A stretch of DNA of 46,376 nt from Avidesulfovibrio sp964369685 (GCA_964369685.1 CAYJFB010000017.1:1-46376), one strand, 5' to 3'. Positions 33,196-42,431 are shown, counted from the stretch's first letter. Made by a program: numbers and translations. Notes: generated by a model not told the origin, from the sequence alone.

Positions 33196-33357
33196 ATGAG
33201 TAAATATGTTTGTAATGTGTGCGCCTATGAATATGATCCCGCCGCAGGCGATCCTGATCACGGTGTTGATGCCGGAACAAGTTTTGCGGATGTTTCCGAT
33301 GATTGGGCTTGTCCTGTTTGTGGTGTTTCCAAGGACGATTTTGCACCTGCTGAATAG
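33196..33357 (+). CDS. rub: Rubredoxin
   Basis: This 53-residue protein carries a single Fe(Cys)4 centre through C6-x-x-C9 and C39-x-x-C42, with the conserved aromatic core (Y4, Y11, W37) and VCNVCAYEYDPAAGD opening. It shuttles electrons to desulfoferrodoxin and to the flavodiiron oxygen reductase encoded next. GGAG lies 8 bases before the ATG. It is short enough to be missed by length-filtered gene calling. A terminator-like hairpin follows before roo. Confidence 0.97.
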   Translation: MSKYVCNVCAYEYDPAAGDPDHGVDAGTSFADVSDDWACPVCGVSKDDFAPAE

Positions 33358-33474
33358 AGCCTTATACACGCAATGCCTTGGCTTGTCTTGAACTTTAGCA
33401 GTAGATAGTCGCATATTGGACACTGCAAACAGGCCGTTATGATTCTGTTGTGTGACCCTTTGATTTCATTTAAT

Positions 33475-33500
33475 GGGGTATGGCTTTGATGTCATGCCCC
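33475..33500 (+). terminator. Terminator-like hairpin between rubredoxin and roo
   Basis: GGGGTATG (33475-33482) pairs with CATGCCCC (33493-33500), one wobble pair, followed by TTTATTT. It could partly uncouple roo from dfx-rub. No strong separate roo promoter was identified in the 130 bases that remain. Confidence 0.65.
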
Positions 33501-33631
33501 TTTATTTACATATATTGGTTCTAATATAACTAACAACTCAACTACAGTGTCCACGTTTTCGTTGGATATGCTACGACTACAGTATGATTTATTTAAACAG
33601 ACTGAGTCCGTGGCAATCATGGAGCTTTAGA

Positions 33632-34837
33632 ATGAAACCGTTCAAACTTGCTGATGATGTGTATTGGATTGGTGCTGTCGACTACAATAAACGTAATTTT
33701 CATGGCTACAGCCTTTCTCCACAAGGTACAACATACAACGCGTATGTTATCAAAGATGAAAAGACTGTCATTTTTGACTCAGTTGATGATAGCTATGCCG
33801 GCACAATGCTTTGCCGTTTGGCTAAAATTACACCTCTTGAAAAGGTGGACTATATTGTTGTTCATCACACCGAAAAAGATCATGCCGGTGCGCTGGCAGA
33901 ACTTGTTGCACGTTGCAAACCTGAAAAAGTCATCACTTCTGTGATGGGCAAAAAATACCTAGAAGCTCAATTTGACACGACAGGTTGGCCTATTGAGACA
34001 GTCAAGACAGGTGACGTACTCAATATTGGAAAACGTAATATTCATTTTGTCGAAACCAGAATGTTGCATTGGCCTGACAGTATGGTTTCTTACATTCCTG
34101 AAGAAAAATTATTGATTAGTAATGACGCGTTTGGGCAAAATATTGCCTGCTCGCAGCGGTATACCTCTGAATACGATCGCTCTTTTTTGCATAAGGCCAT
34201 CATTGAATATTATAACAACATTATTTTACCATACTCAGCGCAGGTATTGAAAACTCTTGATGCTATCGCTGCCATGGGTATAGATATTGAAACCATTGCT
34301 CCGGATCACGGTTTGATTTGGAAGGGGAAAGATGAAGTCAATTTTGTCCTCAATGCTTACCGAGAAATGGCTGAACAAAAACCACAACAACGCGCTGTTA
34401 TTGTCTATGATACCATGTGGGGTTCTACAGAACGTATGGCTTCGGCGATTGCCTCAGGCCTTGAAGAAGAGGGCGTTCCGACACGGCTTATGGATATGCG
34501 TCATAACCATCATAGTGATGTCATGACAGAACTGGCTTATTGCGGTGCCTTGATTGTCGGTTCTCCGACCCACAACAACAATGTTTTGCCGAGTATTGCC
34601 GAAGTATTGACATATATCAAAGGCTTGCGCCCACAAAATCGTGTTGGGGCGGCTTTTGGCTCTTATGCTTGGTCTGGAGAAGGCGCGGCAACAATTCAAC
34701 AATGGCTACAAAGTATGAATATTGAGTTGCCGACAGAACCTCTCAAGTGCTTATTTGTGCCACATCATGAACAATTGGCACAATGCACCGAATTGGGGCG
34801 AACCGTCGCTAAAGCATTAAAAGCAAATATAGTATAG
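33632..34837 (+). CDS. roo: Rubredoxin:oxygen oxidoreductase (flavodiiron protein)
   Basis: This 401-residue cytoplasmic enzyme reduces oxygen to water, and possibly nitric oxide, with electrons from rubredoxin. The metallo-beta-lactamase-like domain carries the diiron ligands H79, E81, D83, H84, H146, D165 and H226, at the same numbers as in Desulfovibrio gigas ROO. A C-terminal flavodoxin domain (about 253-400) begins VIVYDTMWGSTERMA and has SYAWSGEGA. ATG 33632 has GGAG 7 bases upstream; the frame is open to 33584. It lies between rubredoxin and cytochrome bd, forming an oxygen-removal cluster. Confidence 0.97.
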   Translation: MKPFKLADDVYWIGAVDYNKRNFHGYSLSPQGTTYNAYVIKDEKTVIFDSVDDSYAGTMLCRLAKITPLEKVDYIVVHHTEKDHAGALAELVARCKPEKVITSVMGKKYLEAQFDTTGWPIETVKTGDVLNIGKRNIHFVETRMLHWPDSMVSYIPEEKLLISNDAFGQNIACSQRYTSEYDRSFLHKAIIEYYNNIILPYSAQVLKTLDAIAAMGIDIETIAPDHGLIWKGKDEVNFVLNAYREMAEQKPQQRAVIVYDTMWGSTERMASAIASGLEEEGVPTRLMDMRHNHHSDVMTELAYCGALIVGSPTHNNNVLPSIAEVLTYIKGLRPQNRVGAAFGSYAWSGEGAATIQQWLQSMNIELPTEPLKCLFVPHHEQLAQCTELGRTVAKALKANIV

Positions 34838-34878
34838 CTTTTTTTGACATAAAAAATGCTCTAACCATGGAGGTGGGT

Positions 34879-36222
34879 ATGGATGTCGTGCTTTTGGCAC
34901 GGTTGCAGTTTGCGGCAACAGTATTTTTTCATTTTATTTTTGTGCCGTTAACGCTTGGTTTGGTCGTGTTGTTGGCTATTATGGAAACCTGTTATGTTCG
35001 CACGGGCAACGAGCTTTATAAACGCATGTGCAAATTTTGGGGAAAACTTTTTTTAATCAACTTTACATTGGGGGTGGTTACAGGGATCACGCTTGAATTC
35101 CAGTTTGGTACAAACTGGTCGCGCTATTCCGAATATGTAGGCGACATCTTTGGCTCACTCTTGGCAATCGAAGCCACAGCAGCCTTTTTTCTGGAGTCAA
35201 CCTTCATTGCTGTTTGGGCGTTTGGTTGGGAAAAAGTCAGTAAAAAGGTTCACCTTACAGCCATTTGGATTGTCGCTTTTGCCACGAATATCTCGGGTTT
35301 TTGGATTATCACTGCCAATGGTTGGATGCAAAATCCCGTAGGCTATGTCATTCGCAACGGACGCGCTGAATTGGCCGATTTCTTTGCTGTTGTCGGCAAT
35401 GTGTTTGCACACAGCCAATTTGTTCACAATCTATTGGCTTCGTGGATGCTTGGTGGTTTTTTTGTCTTGGGTATCTCTGCGTGGCACTTGATGCGCGGTA
35501 GCCATAAAGACTTTTTTACGCGCAGTGTTCAAATTGCAGCCCCCTTCACTCTGATTATGGTCTTATTGCTCGGTGCGCAAGGTCACGGACATGGAACCAT
35601 TGTTGCCGAATACCAACCCGCAAAACTTGCTGCCATGGAATCGCATTGGGAAACACAAAAAAACGCTCCCATGTATTTGCTGACATGGCCTAACAGCACA
35701 GAAGATGGCAACGCCATTGAAGCCCTGCCCATTCCCGGCATGTTGAGTTTCTTGGCTTTTGGCGACAGTAATGCTGAAGTTATCGGTTTGAATGATTTCC
35801 CCAAAGAAGATCGTCCGCCTGTGTTGATCACATTTTTGGCATTTCGTTTCATGGTAGCAACGGCGGGGATCTTTGTTCTTTTGGCATTGTTGGCCTACAT
35901 TTTCCGCAATCGTTTGGATGAAAAACCACTTTTGGCTCGCGCACTGGTTTGGTGTATTCCTTTGCCATATATTGCCATTATGGCCGGTTGGACTGTTGCT
36001 GAAGTGGGACGTCAACCGTGGATTGTTTACGGATTGATGCGTACTTCCGATGCTGTTTCGCCTGTGCCTTCGTCTTCTGTCGGTCTATCTTTACTCGCCT
36101 TTGTTGTGATTTATTCTTTCCTTGGCGCTTTGGATATCTATTTATTACGCAAGTACGCTCTCAAAGGCCCCGCTTCGGCACCGACACCCGAAAACATCGA
36201 AGCCGAACCCCAAAAACAGTAA
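34879..36222 (+). CDS. cydA: Cytochrome bd quinol oxidase subunit I
   Basis: This 447-residue membrane protein with about nine helices is the catalytic subunit of cytochrome bd, which reduces oxygen at high affinity. The N-terminal haem-ligand helix contains FHFIFVPLTLG. A second ligand region reads VFAHSQFVHN, and GWTVAEVGRQPWIVYGLMRT is the conserved stretch near the methionine ligand. The periplasmic Q-loop is of the short type. ATG 34879 is preferred because GGAGG ends 5 bases before it; ATG 34867 is open but contains that site. The gene ends 18 bases before cydB. Confidence 0.95.
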   Translation: MDVVLLARLQFAATVFFHFIFVPLTLGLVVLLAIMETCYVRTGNELYKRMCKFWGKLFLINFTLGVVTGITLEFQFGTNWSRYSEYVGDIFGSLLAIEATAAFFLESTFIAVWAFGWEKVSKKVHLTAIWIVAFATNISGFWIITANGWMQNPVGYVIRNGRAELADFFAVVGNVFAHSQFVHNLLASWMLGGFFVLGISAWHLMRGSHKDFFTRSVQIAAPFTLIMVLLLGAQGHGHGTIVAEYQPAKLAAMESHWETQKNAPMYLLTWPNSTEDGNAIEALPIPGMLSFLAFGDSNAEVIGLNDFPKEDRPPVLITFLAFRFMVATAGIFVLLALLAYIFRNRLDEKPLLARALVWCIPLPYIAIMAGWTVAEVGRQPWIVYGLMRTSDAVSPVPSSSVGLSLLAFVVIYSFLGALDIYLLRKYALKGPASAPTPENIEAEPQKQ

Positions 36223-36240
36223 CCAAAAGGAAGGCCTCTT

Positions 36241-37269
36241 ATGTTGGAAACTCTCTGGTTTGTCCTCTGGGGACTGCTTTGGGCGGTTTATTTTATCTTA
36301 GACGGTTTTGATCTTGGAATGGGAACACTCCTTCCGTTCCTTGCAAAAACAGATGATGAAAAACGTATAATTTATAATGCGGCAGGCCCCTATTGGGATG
36401 GTAATGAAGTGTGGTTGATTACCGCAGGCGGCGTCACGTTTGCAGCCTTTCCCAAAGCCTATGCTGTGATGTTCAGTGCGTTGTATGCGCCTTTGTTGAT
36501 TCTTCTTTTTGCATTAATTTTTCGCGCTGTTTCGTATGAATTTCGCAACAAAATCGATTGTGGATGTTGGCGTAAACTCTGGGATACATCCCAGTTTCTC
36601 GGAAACTTTATTCCGGCCTTGTTGCTTGGTGTGGCTTTTGCCAATTTGTTTATGGGTATCCCCATTGATGAAAATGGTGTCTATCACGGCAATATCTTAA
36701 AACTGCTTAACCCCTATGGCCTTGCCGGTGGTGCACTTTTTGTTGTGATGTTTGCCATGCACGGCGCATTGTGGCTGACACTCAAATCTGTCGGAGTGAT
36801 GCACGAACGGGCTATTCGAGCCGCAAAAGGGTTATGGCTCCCGTTGTTGATTTTGATTCTGCTTTTTTTGGTACTCACAAGCAGTTACACAAAACTTTAT
36901 GATAATTTCTTGCACTATCCTTTCCTCTTTATATTCCCAATTCTTGCTGCGGCAAGCCTCATCACCGTGCGTGTGATGCTTCAGGCACAGGTATATCTTG
37001 GGGCGTGGATTTGTAGTGCGGTCTTTATTCTTTGTACAACGTTCTTTGGTGTGCTTGGTATGTTCCCGGGTATGATCATATCAAGTCTCAATCCGGCTTG
37101 GAGCGTCACGGTGTTTAACGCCGCCTCAAGCCCTCTCACCCTTAAAATCATGCTCGGTGTGGTGCTTGCACTCTTGCCTGTTGTGATTATCTATCAATTC
37201 TGGACATATATCACCTTCTCTGAACCGGTTACCGAAGAAAGCATCAAGGCAGACGATCACGCCTATTAA
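36241..37269 (+). CDS. cydB: Cytochrome bd quinol oxidase subunit II
   Basis: This 342-residue membrane protein has the CydB N-terminal signature YFILDGFDLGMG (about 17-28), GPYWDGNEVWLITAGG (about 49-64) and multiple hydrophobic helices. It pairs with CydA in the inner membrane. AAGGAAGG precedes the ATG. The cydCD export genes needed for assembly of the complex in some bacteria are not in this window. Confidence 0.95.
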   Translation: MLETLWFVLWGLLWAVYFILDGFDLGMGTLLPFLAKTDDEKRIIYNAAGPYWDGNEVWLITAGGVTFAAFPKAYAVMFSALYAPLLILLFALIFRAVSYEFRNKIDCGCWRKLWDTSQFLGNFIPALLLGVAFANLFMGIPIDENGVYHGNILKLLNPYGLAGGALFVVMFAMHGALWLTLKSVGVMHERAIRAAKGLWLPLLILILLFLVLTSSYTKLYDNFLHYPFLFIFPILAAASLITVRVMLQAQVYLGAWICSAVFILCTTFFGVLGMFPGMIISSLNPAWSVTVFNAASSPLTLKIMLGVVLALLPVVIIYQFWTYITFSEPVTEESIKADDHAY

Positions 37270-37294
37270 AATCAGAGGCACGACCTCACAAGAG

Positions 37295-37318
37295 TTTGGG
37301 GGGAACATTCCCCCCAAA
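37295..37318. other. G6/C6 hairpin after cydB
   Basis: TTTGGGGGG (37295-37303) pairs with CCCCCCAAA (37310-37318). The plus strand continues in A residues and neither direction has a T-tract after the stem, so it is terminator-like but atypical. It lies between convergent genes. Confidence 0.6.
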
Positions 37319-37344
37319 AAAAGAACAGTCAATCTAAATATCTT

Positions 37345-38994
37345 TTAGGGTAACAGAGTGATTCGTTTGGCTCCTTTGGGATTTATATACGCTGCACCGA
37401 TATTACCACCCAGATGTTCTGTTATATACCGTATCAACACTTCATTATCTGTCATAAACATGTCTTTGATTATTTTTGAATTTTTAAACATTGTCATGCC
37501 GTCCCCACCATTTTTCAGCAAAAAATCATGAGACGCCACAGAGTAGAGCGTGTTTTCTTTCAACGGATTACCGCCAATACTGATATTTTTTACCCTGTAA
37601 GCACCGTTCACGCCGACGAAATTTCCGTATTGATCGAGCTGCACGGAAGAAGGTATGGACGTGTCTATTTCATAAGTCATGCCGGACACTTGTAAAAACC
37701 CGTTGTCTTCGACAGGGCAATGTTTTGCTCCCATTTCTAGGGCATTTTTTAATGTTTTTCCGCTGACTTCCATAGATATGATGTAATTACCGAAGGGCTG
37801 TATATCAATGATGTCTTTAAAAGTGATGTCGCCTTTGAGTAAATCGGCACGAATGCCTCCGCCGTTGGCGATGGCGACATCGGTATCAAGAAGGATTCGA
37901 TAGGCATCGGCAACCAAATCACCCAGATTGGTTTCTTCCATTCTGATGATGCTTGTATTATTTTGGGTTGCAATCAGATCTTGTTCGCTATAGGCGACAT
38001 TTTTTTCTAAAAGTTCTTTAAATACCGCGTTTATTTCATCGATTTTTTGTTCTACGGCAGAATCTTTTTTGCCTGTTGTTTCATTTTTATCAATGAGCTC
38101 TGCAACGATGTCTTCACCGTCTTTTTTGTTTGGATCAATAAGAATTTTACCGATATACTCTAATTTTGTTCCGGTTTGAGAAAGGACAACAGTGTTTCCT
38201 TCTTTATCTTGATGAATTTCTCCCTCAATCAACGAGTGAGAATGCCCATCAAGGACAATATCAATCCCTGAAACATTGGCAATGAGATCATATGAACGCC
38301 ATGGCGTGGAGGCGGTGTCTGTACCCAAATGCACCAAAGCAACCACATACTCTGCGCCGGCATAGCGAGCTTCGTCAATCGTTTTTTGAACAATATCATA
38401 TAAGTACTCACCGTTTTCATCTTCGGCAAAGGTATAGATGAAATGGCCTCTATCATCCTGAAAATATTGACTGCTTGCTTTTGTTAATGATTCAGGGGTT
38501 GTTACGCCCACAAAGGCAATATCGATATTGCCTATAGTATGTATTTTATAGGGTGCATAGACTGATGTTTGTTTTTGGAGATCTATAAAATTTGATGAAA
38601 CAATGTTTGCGTCCAAGTCTTCGGCAAGTTCAAAGAGTCGCGGGAGTTGATAATCAAACTCATGATTTCCAAGGACAAAATAATCATAACCCACTTCATT
38701 CATCAGTTCGACGATAGAAGCGCCTTTGGTAAGCATTGCGACAGCGGTTCCTTGAAATGCATCGCCTGCGTCGACCAAGATGACATGTTCTGTGCCATAT
38801 TTTTCTTCCATTTCGCGCTTATAGGCCGCAAGCCCGGCATACCCTATATGATCGTCAACACCGGCATGAACGTCATTGGTGTGTAAAATGACAATCGGTG
38901 CTTGCTCTTCATTGTTTTTGGGAAAGTGATGTAGCGTGCAGGCAGAAAAGAGTAAAGAAAAGGCTATGATAAAAGGCAAAAATAGTTTTTTCAT
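37345..38994 (-). CDS. 5'-nucleotidase/2',3'-cyclic phosphodiesterase family lipoprotein
   Basis: This 549-residue protein has a lipobox at residues 16-19 (FSA then C19), a metallophosphatase domain and a 5'-nucleotidase C-terminal domain. Metal-site motifs are ILHTNDVHAG (about 35-44), VDAGDAFQGT, LGNHEFDY and GHSHSL. The C-terminal substrate domain has VAIANGGGIRADLLKGDI. It would hydrolyse extracellular or periplasmic nucleotides to nucleosides and phosphate. The protein is unusually rich in Lys, Asp, Glu and Ile for its surroundings, resembling proteins from Gram-positive anaerobes, which hints at transfer without proving it. GGAAG precedes the ATG. Confidence 0.9.
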   Translation of the reverse strand: MKKLFLPFIIAFSLLFSACTLHHFPKNNEEQAPIVILHTNDVHAGVDDHIGYAGLAAYKREMEEKYGTEHVILVDAGDAFQGTAVAMLTKGASIVELMNEVGYDYFVLGNHEFDYQLPRLFELAEDLDANIVSSNFIDLQKQTSVYAPYKIHTIGNIDIAFVGVTTPESLTKASSQYFQDDRGHFIYTFAEDENGEYLYDIVQKTIDEARYAGAEYVVALVHLGTDTASTPWRSYDLIANVSGIDIVLDGHSHSLIEGEIHQDKEGNTVVLSQTGTKLEYIGKILIDPNKKDGEDIVAELIDKNETTGKKDSAVEQKIDEINAVFKELLEKNVAYSEQDLIATQNNTSIIRMEETNLGDLVADAYRILLDTDVAIANGGGIRADLLKGDITFKDIIDIQPFGNYIISMEVSGKTLKNALEMGAKHCPVEDNGFLQVSGMTYEIDTSIPSSVQLDQYGNFVGVNGAYRVKNISIGGNPLKENTLYSVASHDFLLKNGGDGMTMFKNSKIIKDMFMTDNEVLIRYITEHLGGNIGAAYINPKGAKRITLLP

Positions 38995-39083
38995 AGAAAC
39001 ACTTCCGCATTGAGAGTGGTATATTTTTGGAAAAAAGATACAGCCAATTGAGTATCGTCAATTAGAAGCGTTTTGACGCTATT

Positions 39084-40244
39084 TTATACATTGTGTTTCT
39101 GCAAGAACTCAAGAATACTTGACCCGATAGGAGGGCATCCTTGGCAACAAGGGCGTCCTTCTTTTTTTGCAACGTTTAAAGCACAGTTACCAATGAAAAA
39201 TGTTTCGCCTTGCAGATTGGTAAAATCGTTTGCCGATAAATCTTTACCTGTTGCCAAAATAAACGGATTCGAATCGGTAAATTTATCACCGTGTGTACGT
39301 AAAAAAGTCATTAAAGCAGCCGAACAAGCACTACATGTTCCTTTTTCAACAACCCGAATATTTGGATAGTCTTTTTCAAGATTTTCCATCAGTGCGCGTT
39401 TAAATGGCGTTTGGGTTTTAAAAAATGTGGGATTGTCTACAGTCAACGTCTCAAGTGTCAAATGAGGTTGTTGTGCGTCACGAATCAACCACAAATGTGG
39501 CACCTCATACAGTTCAAATCCCATAAGAAACATCGCTGCCAAATCACAAGCCAAAGCGTCTTTTGAAGCCAGCACAATTCCCAAAGGCTTTGGTGTCCCG
39601 ACACTCGGCCCCAAACCTTCAAGACCAACCATACCGTCAATGACTGTATAGTGCGGCATTAAAACCGTAGCCATGTCTGCGATCCCATAATCAAGAACTC
39701 GTCCTTTTGTTTGATCGGGTACAAACTTATTGAGACGATGCAGTGTGGTTTTTTCCATTTTATACAGGCACCCTTTCATATTTTTGATACTGAGTGTAAC
39801 GCCTGTATACATATGTGTTTTCATGACGGGCACGGAAATCACACAATCAACGTCTGCAAGAACCGCAGAACAAAGTAACTCATTCACAACAACACCTTGA
39901 GGAATGGCCACTTTCATTGAGCCATAGGCATCCAAATCAATACATTCAACGTTTTCTTCATCGCAAATTCTTTTGATACCTGTTTTTTCCATGGCTTCGT
40001 GAAGATGAACACCCCAAATGGAGCCATCGCCAACCATAATACGCTTTGTGCCAAGTGATGCAAAAAAGCGAATGACTCCACGGACAATTTCAGGATCGGT
40101 ACACACGCCGCTGCCCGCTGACGATACTCGTCCCACATTGGGCTTGATCAACACTGTCTGTACGGAAACCGTTGTGTCATAAACTCGGCGCAAGGCTTCA
40201 AACGCCATCGTGGCAGCATCACCGCCTCGCTCAAAAGCAATCAT
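39084..40244 (-). CDS. DUF362 protein
   Basis: This 386-residue protein matches the DUF362 family of putative iron-sulphur-linked proteins. Typical strings are VLIKPNVGR near residue 31, MVGDGSIWG, SVPVMKTHMYTGVTLSIKNMKGC (in two parts by position, about 140-160) and DALACDLAAMFLMG. The C-terminal region contains cysteines in CSACSA and in CCQGC, which could hold a metal or cluster, but no full ferredoxin motif is present. GGGAG lies about 8 bases before the ATG. It follows no obvious partner; the 5'-nucleotidase downstream has its own ribosome site 90 bases away. The function is unknown. Confidence 0.85.
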   Translation of the reverse strand: MIAFERGGDAATMAFEALRRVYDTTVSVQTVLIKPNVGRVSSAGSGVCTDPEIVRGVIRFFASLGTKRIMVGDGSIWGVHLHEAMEKTGIKRICDEENVECIDLDAYGSMKVAIPQGVVVNELLCSAVLADVDCVISVPVMKTHMYTGVTLSIKNMKGCLYKMEKTTLHRLNKFVPDQTKGRVLDYGIADMATVLMPHYTVIDGMVGLEGLGPSVGTPKPLGIVLASKDALACDLAAMFLMGFELYEVPHLWLIRDAQQPHLTLETLTVDNPTFFKTQTPFKRALMENLEKDYPNIRVVEKGTCSACSAALMTFLRTHGDKFTDSNPFILATGKDLSANDFTNLQGETFFIGNCALNVAKKEGRPCCQGCPPIGSSILEFLQKHNV

Positions 40245-40367
40245 AAAAAAGTCTCCCGGTAGTTGTGTTTATGATAATATTACAAATGTATACGGACAGT
40301 TCATATAACGCTGCAATCGGTAAGACCGTCATTATGGATACCTGTCATTCTTTTAGGAAATGACAAA

Positions 40368-40407
40368 ATTTAATAGAGCATTTTAGTGTTAAAATGCTCT
40401 ATTAAAT
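40368..40407. terminator. 18-bp stem terminator after the flgB-fliF unit
   Basis: Arms 40368-40385 and 40390-40407 are perfectly complementary with a 4-base loop. Read on the minus strand it is followed by TTTTG, as expected for the end of the flagellar operon. A second small stem (TGTCATT/AATGACA, about 40342-40364) lies beside it. Confidence 0.85.
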
Positions 40408-40413
40408 AAGAAC

Positions 40414-40692
40414 TTATGATTCCTGATGAATCCAATGTTTTAAGACTTGCAAAACAATGTCCATATTTCGTTGAGCCTGTTCCAAAGCTTGTCCACGCAA
40501 ACCTTCAAGACTGCGACGGTACTCCAAAGCTTCAGTACGAATGGCTCGTAGGTTGTTTGCCATGGCTTTTTGTTGCGGTGTGAGTGTCGGTCTTTTCACT
40601 GCTCTGCCATTTTTAGCCGGAGGCAAAGCAGCTTGAGAAGGTACGGCCTCAAAAACGGCATCAGGCACGGGCTGCTGCGGCTGCTTTTTCAT
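40414..40692 (-). CDS. Small protein after fliF with a FliF-C-terminus-like end
   Basis: This 92-residue frame begins inside the fliF end (32-base overlap) at an ATG without a clear ribosome site, so translation by coupling to fliF is likely. The first 40 residues are Pro/Gln/Ala-rich and the rest is a charged helix. Its last 17 residues, NMDIVLQVLKHWIHQES, resemble the FliG-binding end of FliF in this window (NMEQTMLVLRGWMKNE). It is not FliG, which normally follows fliF, and it lacks any FliG domain. It may be a flagellar accessory protein. That is inference from the short match and position. Confidence 0.6.
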   Translation of the reverse strand: MKKQPQQPVPDAVFEAVPSQAALPPAKNGRAVKRPTLTPQQKAMANNLRAIRTEALEYRRSLEGLRGQALEQAQRNMDIVLQVLKHWIHQES

Positions 40693-42340
40693 TTTTCATC
40701 CATCCGCGAAGCACCAACATGGTTTGTTCCATATTGTGTTCGGCTATTTGTAGAGTATGTACTTTAACGTCTTCGATGTGAAATTCTTCAAAATCTTCTT
40801 CGTCGACAAGGAAAGGCGTTTCTACAACCGCTTTGGCTGCGGCTTCTGCCTGACGCGCGGCTTCTTCTTGGGCTTCATAAAGAGCAAATTGTTCTTCTGC
40901 AGAAGGTAAGCCTTCAAGGCCTTCAATGATTTCTCCGCCTTCGACTTTTGGACGAATAATTGCCAAAATGATGGGGCGAACAACCAGCATGATGAATAAA
41001 AAGACCAATAAGGCATTGAGAAGCGGTTTGCCGAGTTTATCCACATATTGACCGAGAAGATCGGCAGCAGATATTTCTTCGGTCAGTGGGCGTTGTTCAA
41101 AAGGTATACAAGACACTTCAACACTGTCACCACGCGCACCGTTAAACCCGACAGCACTGGCAACCAAGGCCTGAATGCGGTCCATTTCTTCTTCCGAGCG
41201 CGGTGTGAAGACCATTTCTTCTGTTGCGGGATCGGTTGTATACGTGCCATCAACAACAACGGCAACGGTCAAACGACTGATTTCACCGACTTGAGAAATG
41301 ATATTTTGTTCTTCTTTGTTGATTTCATAGTTGGTCGTCCGTGTTTCACGGGCGCCTTCTTGTGTGCTCAGTGAACCTGTCAGACCGTCGCCGCGGAAAT
41401 TTGCATCGGGAGAACCGCCTTCAAGGTTTGCCGAACCGATATTGGTTTCTTCACTGCTTTGTTCTGAACGAACAACTGCGCTTTCGGGATCGTACAACTC
41501 ACGACGAATCGTGCGTTGACTGTAATCCAGTTCGGCGTTGACTTTGGCAATGACGGTGTTGGAGCCCAAAACGGGGGTCAGTAATTCGGTAATGCGCCGT
41601 TCGATACCGCGTTCAACACGTTGTTGGTGTTCACGTTGCGCATCGGATTGTCCGGCAAGCGATGAATCATCGGGAAAATACAGAGAATTACCGGCGCTGT
41701 CAGAGATTGAAACCCGTTCTTTTTCAAGGCCTTCAACAGCCATAGTCAACATGTTGACGATACTTTGTACTTCCCTATTCTCCAGTGTCCGCCCTACAGC
41801 ACTGAGTTTGAGTACGACCGAAGCCGAAGGAAGCTGTTGTTCTTCAATAAACAAACTCCGTTCGGGAACAGACAGGTGTACACGAGCGCTTTCGACATGG
41901 GGAAATTCACTGATTGTGCGTGCCAATTCACCTTGGAGAGCGCGTTGATAATTGATGCGTTGTACAAAGTCGGTTTGTCCGACTTTGACTTCATCAAAAA
42001 TTTCAAAACCAATGCCTTGTCCGACCAAATTGCCTTCGCCGGCAATTTTAATACGCAAGTCATACAGTTGATCGACAGGCACTAAAATTGTCGTTCCGTT
42101 TTCTGCTAACTGATACGGAACATTGTCGGTTTGTAAAATTTTAACAACGCGATTGGTGTCTTCGGCACCCAAGTTGGAATACAAAATACGATAATCAGGT
42201 CTGTTGATCCAAAATGCCAAGCCCAGTATTCCAACAATTCCTACCGCAACAAGCGTTGTAAACAGCACGCGCTGTGTACGACCGAAACTGTCCCATAGAC
42301 TGCGAAGAGCGTCAAACTGTGTGGTAAAAAATGATGGCAT
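40661..42340 (-). CDS. fliF: Flagellar MS-ring protein FliF
   Basis: This 559-residue protein forms the MS ring, the base of the flagellar motor in the inner membrane. A first membrane helix (about 28-48) is followed by a periplasmic ring-building region (YRILYSNLGAEDTNRVVKIL, then YQRALQGELARTISEF and VHLSVPERSLF). A second helix lies near residues 435-460. The cytoplasmic C-terminus ends in the FliG-binding helix EHNMEQTMLVLRGWMKNE. ATG 42340 has GGAG 6 bases upstream; the frame is open to 42358. It belongs to a flgB-flgC-fliE-fliF unit on the minus strand. The usual next gene, fliG, is absent. Confidence 0.96.
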   Translation of the reverse strand: MPSFFTTQFDALRSLWDSFGRTQRVLFTTLVAVGIVGILGLAFWINRPDYRILYSNLGAEDTNRVVKILQTDNVPYQLAENGTTILVPVDQLYDLRIKIAGEGNLVGQGIGFEIFDEVKVGQTDFVQRINYQRALQGELARTISEFPHVESARVHLSVPERSLFIEEQQLPSASVVLKLSAVGRTLENREVQSIVNMLTMAVEGLEKERVSISDSAGNSLYFPDDSSLAGQSDAQREHQQRVERGIERRITELLTPVLGSNTVIAKVNAELDYSQRTIRRELYDPESAVVRSEQSSEETNIGSANLEGGSPDANFRGDGLTGSLSTQEGARETRTTNYEINKEEQNIISQVGEISRLTVAVVVDGTYTTDPATEEMVFTPRSEEEMDRIQALVASAVGFNGARGDSVEVSCIPFEQRPLTEEISAADLLGQYVDKLGKPLLNALLVFLFIMLVVRPIILAIIRPKVEGGEIIEGLEGLPSAEEQFALYEAQEEAARQAEAAAKAVVETPFLVDEEDFEEFHIEDVKVHTLQIAEHNMEQTMLVLRGWMKNEKAAAAARA

Positions 42341-42431
42341 ACGAAACTCCAAAAGCAAAAGAAACTATGAAGGTATAACAAGACAACATAAAACACAGAC
42401 ATGAATGCAAAAAATTGTTCTGGAAAACAAC

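Noticed and set aside
40414..40692. Truncated fliG after fliF
   Set aside because: No FliG motif or domain is visible; only the FliF-like C-terminal helix is recognisable.
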